Shown here: in pieces, positions 15,168-23,464 of the stretch | Position numbering within the stretch: position 1 is the stretch's first letter | Layout: each line of letters starts with the position of its first letter | From: Pseudomonas fulva NBRC 16637 = DSM 17717 | GTDB taxonomy: Bacteria; Pseudomonadota; Gammaproteobacteria; Pseudomonadales; Pseudomonadaceae | Length of the DNA: 64,000 nt | Assembly: GCF_000730565.1 (NCBI RefSeq) | Contig: NZ_BBIQ01000002.1 | Coordinates: 186,001 to 250,000 of the forward strand | Direction of reading: 5' to 3' | Notes under the pieces: model-generated | The model's input: the letters and a program-made list of their open reading frames with translations, nothing else | What the model was told of the DNA's origin: nothing | Database searches by the model: none | Made by a program: the position numbers and the translations under genes

Positions 15168-15929
15168 ATGCACAGAGCGATCGATGCAAGCAACACTCAC
15201 GCTCCCACGGCATTTCCACGCACTGAGCAACTGCGCCGGTTGATGTCGACTCGCGAAGTAGCTGAGTTGACCGGCAAGAGTCACGACAACGTACTGCGTG
15301 ACGCACGGGCCCTGGCAAAAAGGGGTGTCCTCAAATCTGAGGAGACCCCCTACGTGCATCCTCAAAACGGCCAGGCTTATCCTGAATTCCTTCTTGATCA
15401 GCGGGATGCCCTGGTGCTGGTTTCGGGGTACGACGCGTCACTCCGGGCCAGGATCATTGATCGCTGGCAGGAGCTGGAGACCCGAATGCTGGCGCACCTG
15501 CAGGTCCCGACAAACTTCGCAGAGGCGCTGCGTCTTGCTGCCGACAAGGCTGAGGAGAACCAGCGCCTCCAGGATGCGCTCGCCAGGCAGGCCCCGAAGG
15601 TAGCAGCGATTGTGCGTCTGGCGGGTGCAGGCGGCGCCATATGCGTCACCGATGCTGCGAAGCAGCTTCAGTTGGCGCCATTCAGGCTGTTTGGCTGGCT
15701 GGAAGAAAACCGCTGGATCTACCGTCGTCGCGGCTCCAAGCGATGGATTGCCTATCAGCCCCGGATCAGTGCGGGGTTACTCAAGCACAAAGTGACCGGC
15801 CTCAAGCCTGATCCCGAAACAGGCAGTGACCGCGCGGCGTTCGATGTTCTGGTCACGCCCAAGGGGTTGGCACGCCTGGCAGAGCTCCTCGCAATGCCCG
15901 TGGCTGGCCTAAGCATAGGGCGGAGCTGA
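15168..15929 (+). CDS. Rha/KilAC-type phage regulatory protein
   Basis: The 253-aa protein has a Rha-like N-terminal part (STREVAELTGKSHDNVLRDA, then QNGQAYPEFLLDQRDALVLV) and a C-terminal KilAC/ANT antirepressor-type DNA-binding part at about 140-245. Such proteins act as phage regulators or antirepressors. GAGG lies before the ATG. It is the first gene after cro and its terminator, and the next gene begins one base after its stop. Confidence 0.85.
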   Translation: MHRAIDASNTHAPTAFPRTEQLRRLMSTREVAELTGKSHDNVLRDARALAKRGVLKSEETPYVHPQNGQAYPEFLLDQRDALVLVSGYDASLRARIIDRWQELETRMLAHLQVPTNFAEALRLAADKAEENQRLQDALARQAPKVAAIVRLAGAGGAICVTDAAKQLQLAPFRLFGWLEENRWIYRRRGSKRWIAYQPRISAGLLKHKVTGLKPDPETGSDRAAFDVLVTPKGLARLAELLAMPVAGLSIGRS

Positions 15930-15930
15930 C

Positions 15931-16902
15931 ATGCAATTCACTGTAACCATCAACCAGGTCAAGGCCTTGGAGTGGGGACTCAACTCCCAGCAGGCGTTGC
16001 TGTTCGCATTCGTTTATGGCTGCCCGAGTTGGGCAAAGGCGATGACGACTGAGCAGGGCGTCTTCTTCGTGCTGAGCAAGGCCAAGATCATCGAAGAGCT
16101 GCCGCTGCTGACGGATAAGCCCGACACGGCGTATCGCATGCTGAAGGTGCTGCAGGACGTTGGCCTGATCGAGCTTTCGAGCACTTCGAGTGTCACGCTT
16201 TTCCGGCTGACCGACAAGGCAGCGCAGTGGAACAAAAAAGAGGATGGGTCGGAAAAATATCCGACCTTGAAGGCGGGTACAGAGGGTCGGAAAAAAATCC
16301 GATCTACCTCGGAAAAAAATCCGAGCAAGGTCGGAAATAAATCCGAGCCAGGGTCGGAAAAATCTCCGACAAATCAAGATACCAGTAATCAAGATACCAA
16401 TCAGGGTACCAGTCACAGTTCGCAGGATGCCCCGGCTCCGCCGTCGCAACCCACGGGGCTGACGCTGGTTCCGGCTGGTGCACCTCGGTGTGAAATCCCC
16501 GAGGACATGCCAGGGCCGAAGGACCAGACCTGCAAGACCTACAAGGCCTGGGCCAACTACGCCATGGCCTATCGCAAGCGCTACGGCGCCTGGCCGGTGT
16601 GGAACGCCAAGGTCGGCGGGCAACTGGGACAACTGATCGACCGCCTGGGTATCGACGTCGCCCACCAAGTGGCCGCGTACTTCGTGTCGATCAACGACTC
16701 CAGACTGATCAACGGCTGCCACAACCTGGGCGACCTGCTCACCAAGTGTGAGGCCTACCACACCCAGTGGGTCACAAACCGGCAGATGAACGCCACCACG
16801 GCGCGCCAGCAGGAGCAGACCCAGGCGAACATCAACGCCGCCCAGGATGCCGCCGAGTCTATCCGCAATCGCCAGGGGGGTAAGCGCAATGCTTTCCTGT
16901 GA
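15931..16902 (+). CDS. Phage replication initiator (lambda O-like in position)
   Basis: The 323-aa protein has an N-terminal winged-helix part (EWGLNSQQALLFAFVYGCPS, then MLKVLQDVGLIELS), a low-complexity centre at about 105-165 encoded by the iterons, and a conserved C-terminal domain (KTYKAWANYAMAYRKRYGAW ... VAHQVAAYFVSINDS). The winged-helix start and iterons within its own gene follow the logic of lambda O. It should bind the iterons and recruit the host replicative helicase through the next gene's product. Confidence 0.8.
   Translation: MQFTVTINQVKALEWGLNSQQALLFAFVYGCPSWAKAMTTEQGVFFVLSKAKIIEELPLLTDKPDTAYRMLKVLQDVGLIELSSTSSVTLFRLTDKAAQWNKKEDGSEKYPTLKAGTEGRKKIRSTSEKNPSKVGNKSEPGSEKSPTNQDTSNQDTNQGTSHSSQDAPAPPSQPTGLTLVPAGAPRCEIPEDMPGPKDQTCKTYKAWANYAMAYRKRYGAWPVWNAKVGGQLGQLIDRLGIDVAHQVAAYFVSINDSRLINGCHNLGDLLTKCEAYHTQWVTNRQMNATTARQQEQTQANINAAQDAAESIRNRQGGKRNAFL
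16247..16371 (+). repeat. Five 20-bp iterons, probable phage replication origin
   Basis: Each iteron has the form GGTCGGA-N6-TCCGACC with an A-rich centre. They start at 16247, 16285, 16307, 16329 and 16352, so four of them are 22-23 bp apart, two helical turns. The two inner arms TCGGA/TCCGA are kept in all five. A short AT-rich direct repeat (AATCAAGATACCA, twice) follows, a likely melting region. Confidence 0.85.
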
Positions 16903-17668
16903 TGACATCGCCGAGCTGGCTATGGCTATTTGCGCAACGGCTGAAGCCATGGGCCAGACCATCAGTGCCGCTGGCGCCAAACTGATCGCAGAAGACTTGT
17001 CAGCGCACGACCCCAAGGTGATTGTCGCCGCGCTGCGAGCGTGCCGTCGCGAGCCGGCAGGGCGCCTGTCATTGGGCATGGTCCTGAAGCATATCCACGC
17101 TGCCGATGGCCGGCCCGGTAAGGATGAAGCGTGGTCCATCGCCCTGGCGGCCAATGACGAATACGAGACGGTAGTGCTCACCCACGAGGTTCGTCAGGCC
17201 ATGGTGGCGTCCCAGCCGATTCTCGAAGCAGGCGACAAGATTGGCGCCCGAATGGCTTTCATGAGCGCTTATGAGCGCTTGGTCAGCTTCGCTCGCGCTG
17301 AAGACAAGTCTGTCACCTGGGAGGTTTCTCTGGGCTTCGATTCCGCGCGGCGCGTGACGGCCGTTGAAACCGCTGTGCGGACTCAATTGATCAGCCGTGA
17401 TACGGGGGACAAGTACCTTGCCGACCTTCTCATAGCTCCGGTGACTGCTGACGGCCAGGCCATCGCAGGCCTGCTTACAGGGGCGGTGCGCGCTAAGGCC
17501 AGCGCCGCGGTGCGGGAGAAGCTTGCAGAAGTCCGCTCGATATTGACGGCTTCCAAGGCAAAGAAAGATAGCGCCCGTGCGAAAGAGGCGCAGCGGCGCC
17601 GTGTAAGCACCTACCTCCGCAAGCGCCAGGCTCGCGCCGCGTTGGCTGGGTTGGGCGTGCAGCAGTGA
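16889..17668 (+). CDS. Replication-module protein, possible helicase loader
   Basis: The 259-aa protein begins MLSCDDIAELAMAICATAEA with a G-rich ribosome-binding site and overlaps the end of the initiator gene by 14 bases. The N-terminus resembles the replisome-organiser/loader-type helix bundle (DPKVIVAALRACRREPAGRLS) and the C-terminus is basic. By position it is the lambda P analogue. I do not recognise a defined family. Confidence 0.6.
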   Translation: MLSCDDIAELAMAICATAEAMGQTISAAGAKLIAEDLSAHDPKVIVAALRACRREPAGRLSLGMVLKHIHAADGRPGKDEAWSIALAANDEYETVVLTHEVRQAMVASQPILEAGDKIGARMAFMSAYERLVSFARAEDKSVTWEVSLGFDSARRVTAVETAVRTQLISRDTGDKYLADLLIAPVTADGQAIAGLLTGAVRAKASAAVREKLAEVRSILTASKAKKDSARAKEAQRRRVSTYLRKRQARAALAGLGVQQ

Positions 17669-17796
17669 AACGAATCTGGACCGTGCACGTACCAGGCTAT
17701 CGGCCGTTTTCCATGGTGCTGATGGACGGAGCCTTAGACCAGCCCGGCGCGCTTCGCCAGGCAAGACTGATATGGCTGCATTGCGAGGTTGAATGA
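17665..17796 (+). CDS. 43-aa phage protein
   Basis: A GTG start overlaps the preceding stop and the stop overlaps the next ATG. The product begins MKRIWTVHVPGYRPFSMVL and ends with ALRQARLIWLHCEVE. I recall similar short proteins in Pseudomonas phages. The end-to-end overlaps with both neighbours support it as a gene. Confidence 0.7.
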   Translation: MKRIWTVHVPGYRPFSMVLMDGALDQPGALRQARLIWLHCEVE

Positions 17797-18092
17797 TGAG
17801 GCAAACCAAGCTGACCAAGGCCGCGCGTGGCCGCGAGTGCCAAGTGCGTATTCCAGGCGTGTGCAACGGCAACCCCGAGACTACTGTCTTGGCGCACTAC
17901 CGCCTGGCGGGTACCTGTGGCGTCGGTAAAAAGCCGCACGACATGCAGGGCGCATGGTGCTGCAGCGCTTGCCATGACGCATGCGACGGTCGAAGCCACG
18001 TGATTGACCGTATTACCGCTCGCCAATACCACGCCGAGGGCGTGATGCGAACCCAGGCGCAGCTCATCAGCGAGGGGGTATTGGTCGCATGA
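17793..18092 (+). CDS. DUF1364 (YbcO-type) nuclease-like protein
   Basis: The 99-aa protein has the DUF1364 signature LTKAARGRECQVRIPGVCNG near its start and a Cys/His-rich centre (CCSACHDACDGRSH). E. coli YbcO, of the same family, has a treble-clef nuclease-like fold. It lies in the nin-like region beside a VRR-NUC gene, so a role in phage recombination is likely. Confidence 0.85.
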   Translation: MMRQTKLTKAARGRECQVRIPGVCNGNPETTVLAHYRLAGTCGVGKKPHDMQGAWCCSACHDACDGRSHVIDRITARQYHAEGVMRTQAQLISEGVLVA

Positions 18093-18517
18093 CTGCGTTT
18101 GCCATGCGCACGTTCAAGCCGCGCAAGCCACGCGCCAAGCCCGTCGACAGGGAAGGGCAGGAGCAGGCAGCGCTGATGCAGGAGCTGCAGCTGCGTTACC
18201 CGCAGGTGTTCAAACTGATCTATCACGTTCCGAACGGGGGGCACCGAGTGAAGGCGGTGGCCGGCAAGCTCAAAGCCCAAGGAGTCAAAGCGGGAGTGCC
18301 TGATCTTGTGCTCCCGATGGCCCGCGGTGGCTGGTTCGGACTGTATATCGAATTCAAAGCTTTGCCGCCGTTCGATGCTGACATCTCGCCCAGTCAGCAC
18401 GCTTATATCGAGGCTCTGACCGAGCAGGGCTACTTGGCGATTGTGTGCCGGGGCCGCATTGATGCCGTAGAAGCGATACGTGCCTACCTCCTGCAGCCTG
18501 CGACGGTGGCAGCATGA
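18089..18517 (+). CDS. VRR-NUC domain nuclease
   Basis: The 142-aa protein has the VRR-NUC pattern: E and Q in an early helix (EGQEQAALMQEL), HVPNGG, GVPDLVLPMA and the catalytic-type IEFKA. The family belongs to the PD-(D/E)XK fold and resolves branched DNA in several phages. It overlaps both neighbours by four bases. Confidence 0.85.
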   Translation: MTAFAMRTFKPRKPRAKPVDREGQEQAALMQELQLRYPQVFKLIYHVPNGGHRVKAVAGKLKAQGVKAGVPDLVLPMARGGWFGLYIEFKALPPFDADISPSQHAYIEALTEQGYLAIVCRGRIDAVEAIRAYLLQPATVAA

Positions 18518-19812
18518 GCGCAACGCGGTCCATCAAATTCACGGAAACTGAGGTGCGCCGACAGGCCGCCGACCTGGCCGTGCGCGACCTGCGCGATCTG
18601 CGTTACCCGGGCCTGTACCTGCGCTTCTGGTCAGATCGATCTAGGGGCACCTGGCACCTGGTCCGCGGCAAGCAGTGGGTGCCGGTAGCACGCTGGCCTG
18701 ATCTGGGCGCTGCGGCCGTAATCGCTGAGCTGCCCGCACTGCGCCAGCGTATGCTTCGCGACCCGGCCACCGCTCCAGTCGCGTCGGGCATGGCTACAGT
18801 GGGGCAGCTGCTCGATTGGTATGGTGACCGCATGGGCCGAGACCGGGCGCTGTCCGCTAAGCGTAAGGCGGGTGCACGATCGGCGATTGCGCAGCACCTG
18901 AAGCCGCGCTTGGACGGTTTGGCCATAGCTGATGTGACCGCCGACAGCCTAGACAAGCAGCTGATGTGGCCGTCTCAGGCCGAGGTGTCGCTGTCGTACC
19001 TGCGCCAGATGTTCGCGTTGCTGCTGACCGCCTTCAAGCAGGCAAAGCGCCTGGGGCTGGTCGTGGCCGATCCCATGGCCGGCATGCGCTTTAGCGACTT
19101 CACCAAGGCCAAGATCATGCCCAAGGCCTCCCGACTGCGAGCCGTGCAGTTGCCTGAGGTCATGCAGCAGCTGGTACATGCCTTTGATGACGCGCCCGAG
19201 AAAGTGATGCTGGCCCTGATGATGCTGGCGCATGGCACCCGGATCGGCGAGACCCGTATGGCACGGTGGAGCGAGGTTTCGGTAACGGCCGGTGAATGGT
19301 TCATCCCTGCGGCGAACGCCAAGACCCGGACCGAACACCGTCTCCCGCTGACCGCCCAGCTATGCGCTCTGCTGACGCGCTACCGGGATATCCAGCAGGC
19401 CAATGGGTACGAAGGCGTTTACCTGTTCCCGAACCGGCGCGGCGTGTGCTTGAGCGAAGGCCAGGCCACTGCGGTGTTCACCGAGCTTGGCCGGGGCGAG
19501 TGGACCAGCCACGACTTGCGCAAGGTATCGCGCAGCACCTGGACCGACCTCGGCATTGATGGACATATCGGCGAGATGCTGCTCAACCATTCACTGGGCA
19601 AGATCGCCAGCACCTACATCCACACTCAGGCCATGGCACAGCGCAGGGCAGCCCTTGAGAAGTGGCATGTCTGGTTAGACGGCATCGGCTTTCGGCGCAT
19701 ACACGGCCTTACAGAGGCCTTATCCGAAATCCCACAGATCCAGGCGCAGGCGGCAGCGGGCAAGGCCTGTAGCCGCCATCCCGAATTTGTTACTAGCGAG
19801 GATTCGAAATGA
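18514..19812 (+). CDS. Tyrosine recombinase inside the replication module
   Basis: The 432-aa protein has a SAM-like core-binding part (about 95-200) and a catalytic domain with Arg in AHGTRIGETR, His-x-x-Arg in SHDLRK, and His/Tyr in LLNHSLGKIASTYIHT. It lies mid-operon, four bases overlapping each neighbour, far from the presumed attachment sites. It may be the phage integrase displaced from the usual place, or a second recombinase used for resolution or recombination. Confidence 0.85.
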   Translation: MSATRSIKFTETEVRRQAADLAVRDLRDLRYPGLYLRFWSDRSRGTWHLVRGKQWVPVARWPDLGAAAVIAELPALRQRMLRDPATAPVASGMATVGQLLDWYGDRMGRDRALSAKRKAGARSAIAQHLKPRLDGLAIADVTADSLDKQLMWPSQAEVSLSYLRQMFALLLTAFKQAKRLGLVVADPMAGMRFSDFTKAKIMPKASRLRAVQLPEVMQQLVHAFDDAPEKVMLALMMLAHGTRIGETRMARWSEVSVTAGEWFIPAANAKTRTEHRLPLTAQLCALLTRYRDIQQANGYEGVYLFPNRRGVCLSEGQATAVFTELGRGEWTSHDLRKVSRSTWTDLGIDGHIGEMLLNHSLGKIASTYIHTQAMAQRRAALEKWHVWLDGIGFRRIHGLTEALSEIPQIQAQAAAGKACSRHPEFVTSEDSK

Positions 19813-20072
19813 CGAATATCGACGCAATCCGTGCCGAGTTCGAGCGCACAAACGCCCGCGATCATCGCCGCGAGCCCCCCAAGGGCAATAACTACATCGA
19901 CCCGCTGGCCCAGGCTGATTGGGAGTCATTCCATAAGGGGTGGGAAGCCTCTCGGAGTTCGATGTGTGTCAAGAATCCTTTCGCGCTGATCATCGGTGAC
20001 CCCGATGGGCAGTGGGCCCATGAGGTAGCCGAAAAGTCATTGCGTACTCAAGGCTTCAAGGTGGTCGGCTGA
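19809..20072 (+). CDS. 87-aa hypothetical phage protein
   Basis: The product contains ADWESFHKGWEASRSS, a phrase seen on many small phage proteins, and ends GFKVVG. The ATG overlaps the recombinase stop. Function unknown. Confidence 0.6.
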   Translation: MTNIDAIRAEFERTNARDHRREPPKGNNYIDPLAQADWESFHKGWEASRSSMCVKNPFALIIGDPDGQWAHEVAEKSLRTQGFKVVG

Positions 20073-20386
20073 TGAAGAGTCACGGCCCAGCGCTGCGCAA
20101 GGAGCGGGTCATCCTGACCAGGTGCCCAGACTGCAACGGAAGGGCAGTGATTAAGGGCGTCTTCTATGAGTTGCCATGTGGCCGCTGCAACGCCTCGGGC
20201 TGGCTGTCGGCTGTCACTGGCGAGCCGCTGCCGCTGGAAGAGCTTGTCACGCAGCTGGGCCTGCGAGTGCATGAGCTGGAGCAACAGGTTGATCGCCAGC
20301 GACCACCGCGCACTCAAGGGCCGTCTGCGCAATACGAAACGAATAACCGCCGCGGCGCCGGCGGCACCAACTACACCGGGGATTGA
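20072..20386 (+). CDS. 104-aa zinc-ribbon phage protein
   Basis: Two CxxC pairs (CPDCNGRAVIKG ... CGRCNASGWL) at about residues 18-43 form a DnaJ-like zinc ribbon. A coiled-coil-like helix follows (ELVTQLGLRVHELEQQVDRQ). It starts directly at the preceding stop. Zinc-ribbon proteins at this position in lambdoid phages are often antitermination or recombination factors, but I cannot assign it. Confidence 0.6.
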   Translation: MKSHGPALRKERVILTRCPDCNGRAVIKGVFYELPCGRCNASGWLSAVTGEPLPLEELVTQLGLRVHELEQQVDRQRPPRTQGPSAQYETNNRRGAGGTNYTGD

Positions 20387-20396
20387 GGGGAAGGAC

Positions 20397-21083
20397 ATGA
20401 TCTACAACAGCGTATCGGGTGCAGTAGTTGCCGCTCTGGCGGCAGGGGAGAAAGGCGCTGCGAAAGGCCAGGCATGGCAGAAGCTCTACAAGTCGGCAGA
20501 AGAAGAGGGTGGCTGCCTGGCTTCGTTGGGAGGGAGTTCAGGTGGCTTCGATCGGGCCCAGGTGGATTATTGGCTGGCTGCGCGCCTGCATCACCTGCTC
20601 GTTCCTCGTCACTGGAGCGCACTGAATGCGAAGTACGCCACCAACAAGGCGAAGCGGCTACAGGGTATCACGGCCATTGCGCCTCTGATTGCCAGCCCTG
20701 CGCCTCAGCTGTTCATCTACAAGGCCGTGACCACCTGGGCCATCCCAAAGCTCAAAGGTGCGCGTCGCAAGGGGCCTCGCTCGGTTGCGGTTGATATTCC
20801 GCTGGATGCGCCTGAATGGCGCCGCGAGAACTTGGTCAACGCTGCATTGGCCGCTGGCCAGGCGGAACGCAAAAAGGCAGAGGCTCTGGCCGAGGATCTG
20901 GTAATTCTGCCTGACAGCTTCTACGACATGAACACCTGGGACCTCGATGCTACGTCGGAGCCAACGCGCTACCGCTGGCGTGCCGGAATCAAGGAAAAGC
21001 TGGATGGCATGATCAACGACTCTTTGCGCGAGGTCCGAGCGATTCTTGAAGCAGAAGGGCTGCTGATCAAAGACGCCGCATAA
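20397..21083 (+). CDS. 228-aa protein at the antiterminator Q position
   Basis: GAGGGGAAGG precedes the ATG. The sequence is helical, with an Arg/Lys-rich centre (IPKLKGARRKGPRSVAVDIP) and a C-terminal amphipathic helix. It is the last gene of the middle operon, is followed by a strong terminator, and precedes the late genes, which is where Q-type antiterminators lie. No Q family is recognisable in the sequence. Confidence 0.55.
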   Translation: MIYNSVSGAVVAALAAGEKGAAKGQAWQKLYKSAEEEGGCLASLGGSSGGFDRAQVDYWLAARLHHLLVPRHWSALNAKYATNKAKRLQGITAIAPLIASPAPQLFIYKAVTTWAIPKLKGARRKGPRSVAVDIPLDAPEWRRENLVNAALAAGQAERKKAEALAEDLVILPDSFYDMNTWDLDATSEPTRYRWRAGIKEKLDGMINDSLREVRAILEAEGLLIKDAA

Positions 21084-21164
21084 TTGCCTGTTGACATCAG
21101 TGAGAGAGTGAGAGAAATTATCCCCATCCTGTCATTCCTGCGCGTTGCTGAGGAATGGCGCTGC

Positions 21165-21193
21165 AAAGCCCGGCCATCGCGCCGGGTTTTTTA
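21165..21193 (+). terminator. Strong intrinsic terminator before the late region
   Basis: GCCCGGC and GCCGGG form a stem with a short loop, followed by T6. It ends the replication/middle operon and would be the natural target of a Q-type antiterminator. Confidence 0.85.
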
Positions 21194-21327
21194 TTGCCTT
21201 CAGAGGGCCTCACGAGTCCCGAAAACACAAACTTTGGTAGATGCCTCATTTTTCAGAGTGCACGGAACGAATTGATAGCACTATGATTCTGATAGCTTGC
21301 TAAGAAAACCATCAGGATTCCGTGATC

Positions 21328-21837
21328 ATGAAAAAAATCATCGCTGCTGCGGTGTTCTCCCTATTGGCCACCGGTACACAGGCTGCTGATCTATCTGGCG
21401 CAATCGGTGCAACTAGTCAGGGCGGCTTGACCGCTCGCGCAGCTGTGGGCTTCAACTGGGACAAGAGCTGGTTTGAGAGCAGTACGGGCCGCTTGACCGG
21501 CTACTGGGATGCTGGCTACACCTATTGGGAAGCTGGAGACGCTTCTGGTGGAGCTCACTCGCTGTCCTTCGCCCCTGTGTTCGTTTATGAATTTGGCAGC
21601 GGTAATATCAAGCCTTTCATCGAAGCGGGGATTGGGCTCGCAGTGTTTTCGGGCACCTCTGCAGGGGATCAGGAGTTCGGCTCGGCTTTCAACTTCGAGG
21701 ACCGCATTGGTGCAGGCCTGAAGATTGGCGAAACGCAAAAGGTCGGTATCCGAGCGATCCACTATTCCAACGCTGGCATCAAGCAACCGAACGACGGCAT
21801 CGAGTCATACTCGCTGTTCTACAGCCACCAGATCTAA
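21328..21837 (+). CDS. pagL: PagL-like lipid A 3-O-deacylase carried by the phage
   Basis: The 169-aa precursor has a clear signal peptide (MKKIIAAAVFSLLATGTQA, cut before ADL) and a predicted eight-strand outer-membrane barrel. The PagL active-site pattern is present near the C-terminus: His and Ser in IHYSNAG with Glu 13 residues after the His in NDGIESY. PagL removes the 3-linked acyl chain of lipid A. It has its own flanking terminators and stands alone between two modules, like a lysogenic conversion gene that would alter the host surface. AGGA precedes the chosen ATG. Confidence 0.88.
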   Translation: MKKIIAAAVFSLLATGTQAADLSGAIGATSQGGLTARAAVGFNWDKSWFESSTGRLTGYWDAGYTYWEAGDASGGAHSLSFAPVFVYEFGSGNIKPFIEAGIGLAVFSGTSAGDQEFGSAFNFEDRIGAGLKIGETQKVGIRAIHYSNAGIKQPNDGIESYSLFYSHQI

Positions 21838-21854
21838 TTTACAGACCCTCCCTT

Positions 21855-21878
21855 GCCCGCCTAGCGCGGGCTTTTTTT
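21855..21878 (+). terminator. Intrinsic terminator after pagL
   Basis: GCCCGC and GCGGGC form the stem, followed by T7. Confidence 0.85.
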
Positions 21879-21923
21879 GCCTTTCATTAGGGTTCGGCGC
21901 CTGTCCTGCGAGCTCATCTCACT

Positions 21924-22200
21924 TCAGCTGTCGAATTGAGCTTCAGGCGGGAGTCTGTAGCCGGTTAGCTCGGCACTCAATGCAAATCGCTTCTCTTCAG
22001 AGCTCATTTGCAAGCTGCGATTTGGTCCAGTTGTGCTTCTGCATTAGGTAGTAATTCACTGCCGGCATGCCGTATAGGTCTGGCGGCAATAGGTGCGTCT
22101 TTGCTAGATGATCTCCAAACACATCAAGGATGTATGCCATCTCTGCTTCCGCCTGATAGAGGCGCAGCGTTGTTTCATAGTGGCTTCGAGACCTGGGCAC
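21924..22200 (-). pseudogene. Small conserved protein with apparent frameshift
   Basis: The first frame reads MPRSRSHYETTLRLYQAEAE ... HNWTKSQLANEL and stops at 21997. The neighbouring frame continues as SSEEKRFALSAELTGYRLPP to a stop at 21924. I recall homologues in Pseudomonas that end with FALS.EL.GY.LPPEA in one frame, so a frameshift near 22000-22010 probably split this gene. It lies on the opposite strand from the late genes. A short separate ORF starting at the overlapping ATG (22007) cannot be excluded. Confidence 0.55.
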
Positions 22201-22323
22201 TGTGGCACTCCTGGTAGGACAGAGACATCGATCTTGTAGTGTGACATCAAGTCGCGCTTGTACGACACAATAGAATTATCGGCCTCGACGTTCGTCGCAG
22301 CTCGTTCCCTTCAGGAGAAATTG

Positions 22324-22695
22324 ATGGACCCGACCGACCTCGGCCCAGGCACAGCCACCTGGCTGGGTGGTACGGGAACCGTCCTGCTGGGCGGCTTCCT
22401 TTGGCTGCGCAAATTCCTATCTAAAGATGCGGCAGATCGAGCGATGGATAACGCCGATATCGGCACGGTGCGCCGCCTGAACGAACTGCTCGACTCGGAG
22501 CGCGAGGCCCGCAAGCTCGCCGAGGCCCGGGCTGACCAGTTCGCCAAGGAGCGCAACGACCTTGCCGCCACCGTTGGGCGCATGGAAGGGAAGATCGAGG
22601 CTCTGACCAGCCAGGTCGGCCAGCTCACTGAGCGCGTCTCGCTGCAAAGCGAAGAGATTGCCCGCTTGCGCACCAAGCTCGGAGGTATGTCGTGA
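22324..22695 (+). CDS. Membrane-anchored coiled-coil protein, holin candidate
   Basis: AGGAGAAA precedes the ATG. One hydrophobic segment (TATWLGGTGTVLLGGFLWL) near residues 10-30 is followed by an 80-residue coiled coil ending near RLRTKLGG. The next gene encodes another single-span protein. Paired small membrane proteins just ahead of the packaging genes suggest lysis (holin-type) functions, but the long coiled coil is not typical. Confidence 0.6.
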   Translation: MDPTDLGPGTATWLGGTGTVLLGGFLWLRKFLSKDAADRAMDNADIGTVRRLNELLDSEREARKLAEARADQFAKERNDLAATVGRMEGKIEALTSQVGQLTERVSLQSEEIARLRTKLGGMS

Positions 22696-23024
22696 TGGAC
22701 AGATGCGCAATTGAATTCATTGCCCGCCGCTGGTGGCGTCGCATCGAGGTTTGGGTAATCGCCCTGTTGCTCGTGGTGGGTGGCGGGTTCGGCGGCTACC
22801 AGCTCGCTCAATGGGCTCTTGCCCGCAGTTACCTGGAGCAGGTCGCCGAGATCCGCGCAGCCTATGACGAAGCCAGTCTGCAGCGAGACCAGCGCCTGGA
22901 TGAACTAGCCAGGCAGACTGGAAGCGCCGCCGCAAAGGCGTCGAAGGCAGCGACTACCGCTACCCAGGCCGCCGACAAGGCTGACGAAGCCCTCAATCGA
23001 GTGCAGAGCGAGGAACGACCGTGA
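22692..23024 (+). CDS. Single-span membrane protein, lysis-related candidate
   Basis: GGAGG precedes a GTG-ATG pair. A basic N-terminus (RRWWRRIEVW) is followed by one transmembrane helix (VIALLLVVGGGFGGYQLAQW) and an Ala/Lys-rich coiled coil. The start overlaps the previous stop. The topology suits a holin partner or antiholin; not proven. Confidence 0.6.
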   Translation: MMDRCAIEFIARRWWRRIEVWVIALLLVVGGGFGGYQLAQWALARSYLEQVAEIRAAYDEASLQRDQRLDELARQTGSAAAKASKAATTATQAADKADEALNRVQSEERP

Positions 23025-23218
23025 TCAAGCTGACCAGCACCAACGGCAACAATCACTACCTGGCGCCTGCTGCTATCGCTCGTGTAAGCGAGGCCAGCGC
23101 CAGCTCTCAATGGAACGGCATCTGCGCCATCGTCCATACGTTCGATGGCCAAACGCTTGAGGTTCGCGAGCGCGCCACCGATATCGCCAGCCAAATTGGT
23201 ATGCGCCGAGAGGGGTGA
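23021..23218 (+). CDS. 65-aa phage protein
   Basis: A GTG start overlaps the preceding stop. The sequence (MIKLTSTNGNNHYLAPAAIA...) is beta-rich, with VHTFDGQTLEVRERATDI. It is a conserved type of small phage protein of unknown function. Confidence 0.6.
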   Translation: MIKLTSTNGNNHYLAPAAIARVSEASASSQWNGICAIVHTFDGQTLEVRERATDIASQIGMRREG

Positions 23219-23221
23219 GAG

Positions 23222-23452
23222 GTGGCTAGGACACGAGCGCCGTATACACCCTGCAAGCTTTACGTGGACGGCGCCGACGGCATCGCGGTTGGTGACTACA
23301 TAACCACTGCTGCTGGTTCTGCCTACCTGGTGCAGACGCTGAGGGTGAGTCGCACCAGGCCAGAGCGCAAGCACATGGACTGCCTGCGCTGGCCCATTGC
23401 TGAGTTACCGCCTGATGCACGGTGCTACCAGCTGACTTGGTACAAGAGATAA
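23222..23452 (+). CDS. 76-aa phage protein
   Basis: A GTG start lies just after a GAGAGG site. The sequence includes GDYITTAAGSAYLVQTLRVS and a C-terminal CYQLTWYKR, suggesting a small beta-barrel. No family recognised. Confidence 0.6.
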   Translation: MARTRAPYTPCKLYVDGADGIAVGDYITTAAGSAYLVQTLRVSRTRPERKHMDCLRWPIAELPPDARCYQLTWYKR

Positions 23453-23464
23453 GGAACATCGGCC

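Noticed and set aside
15853..17181. Leftward 442-aa ORF opposite the replication genes
   Set aside because: Antisense to the initiator gene and its iterons; composition is that of a shadow frame.
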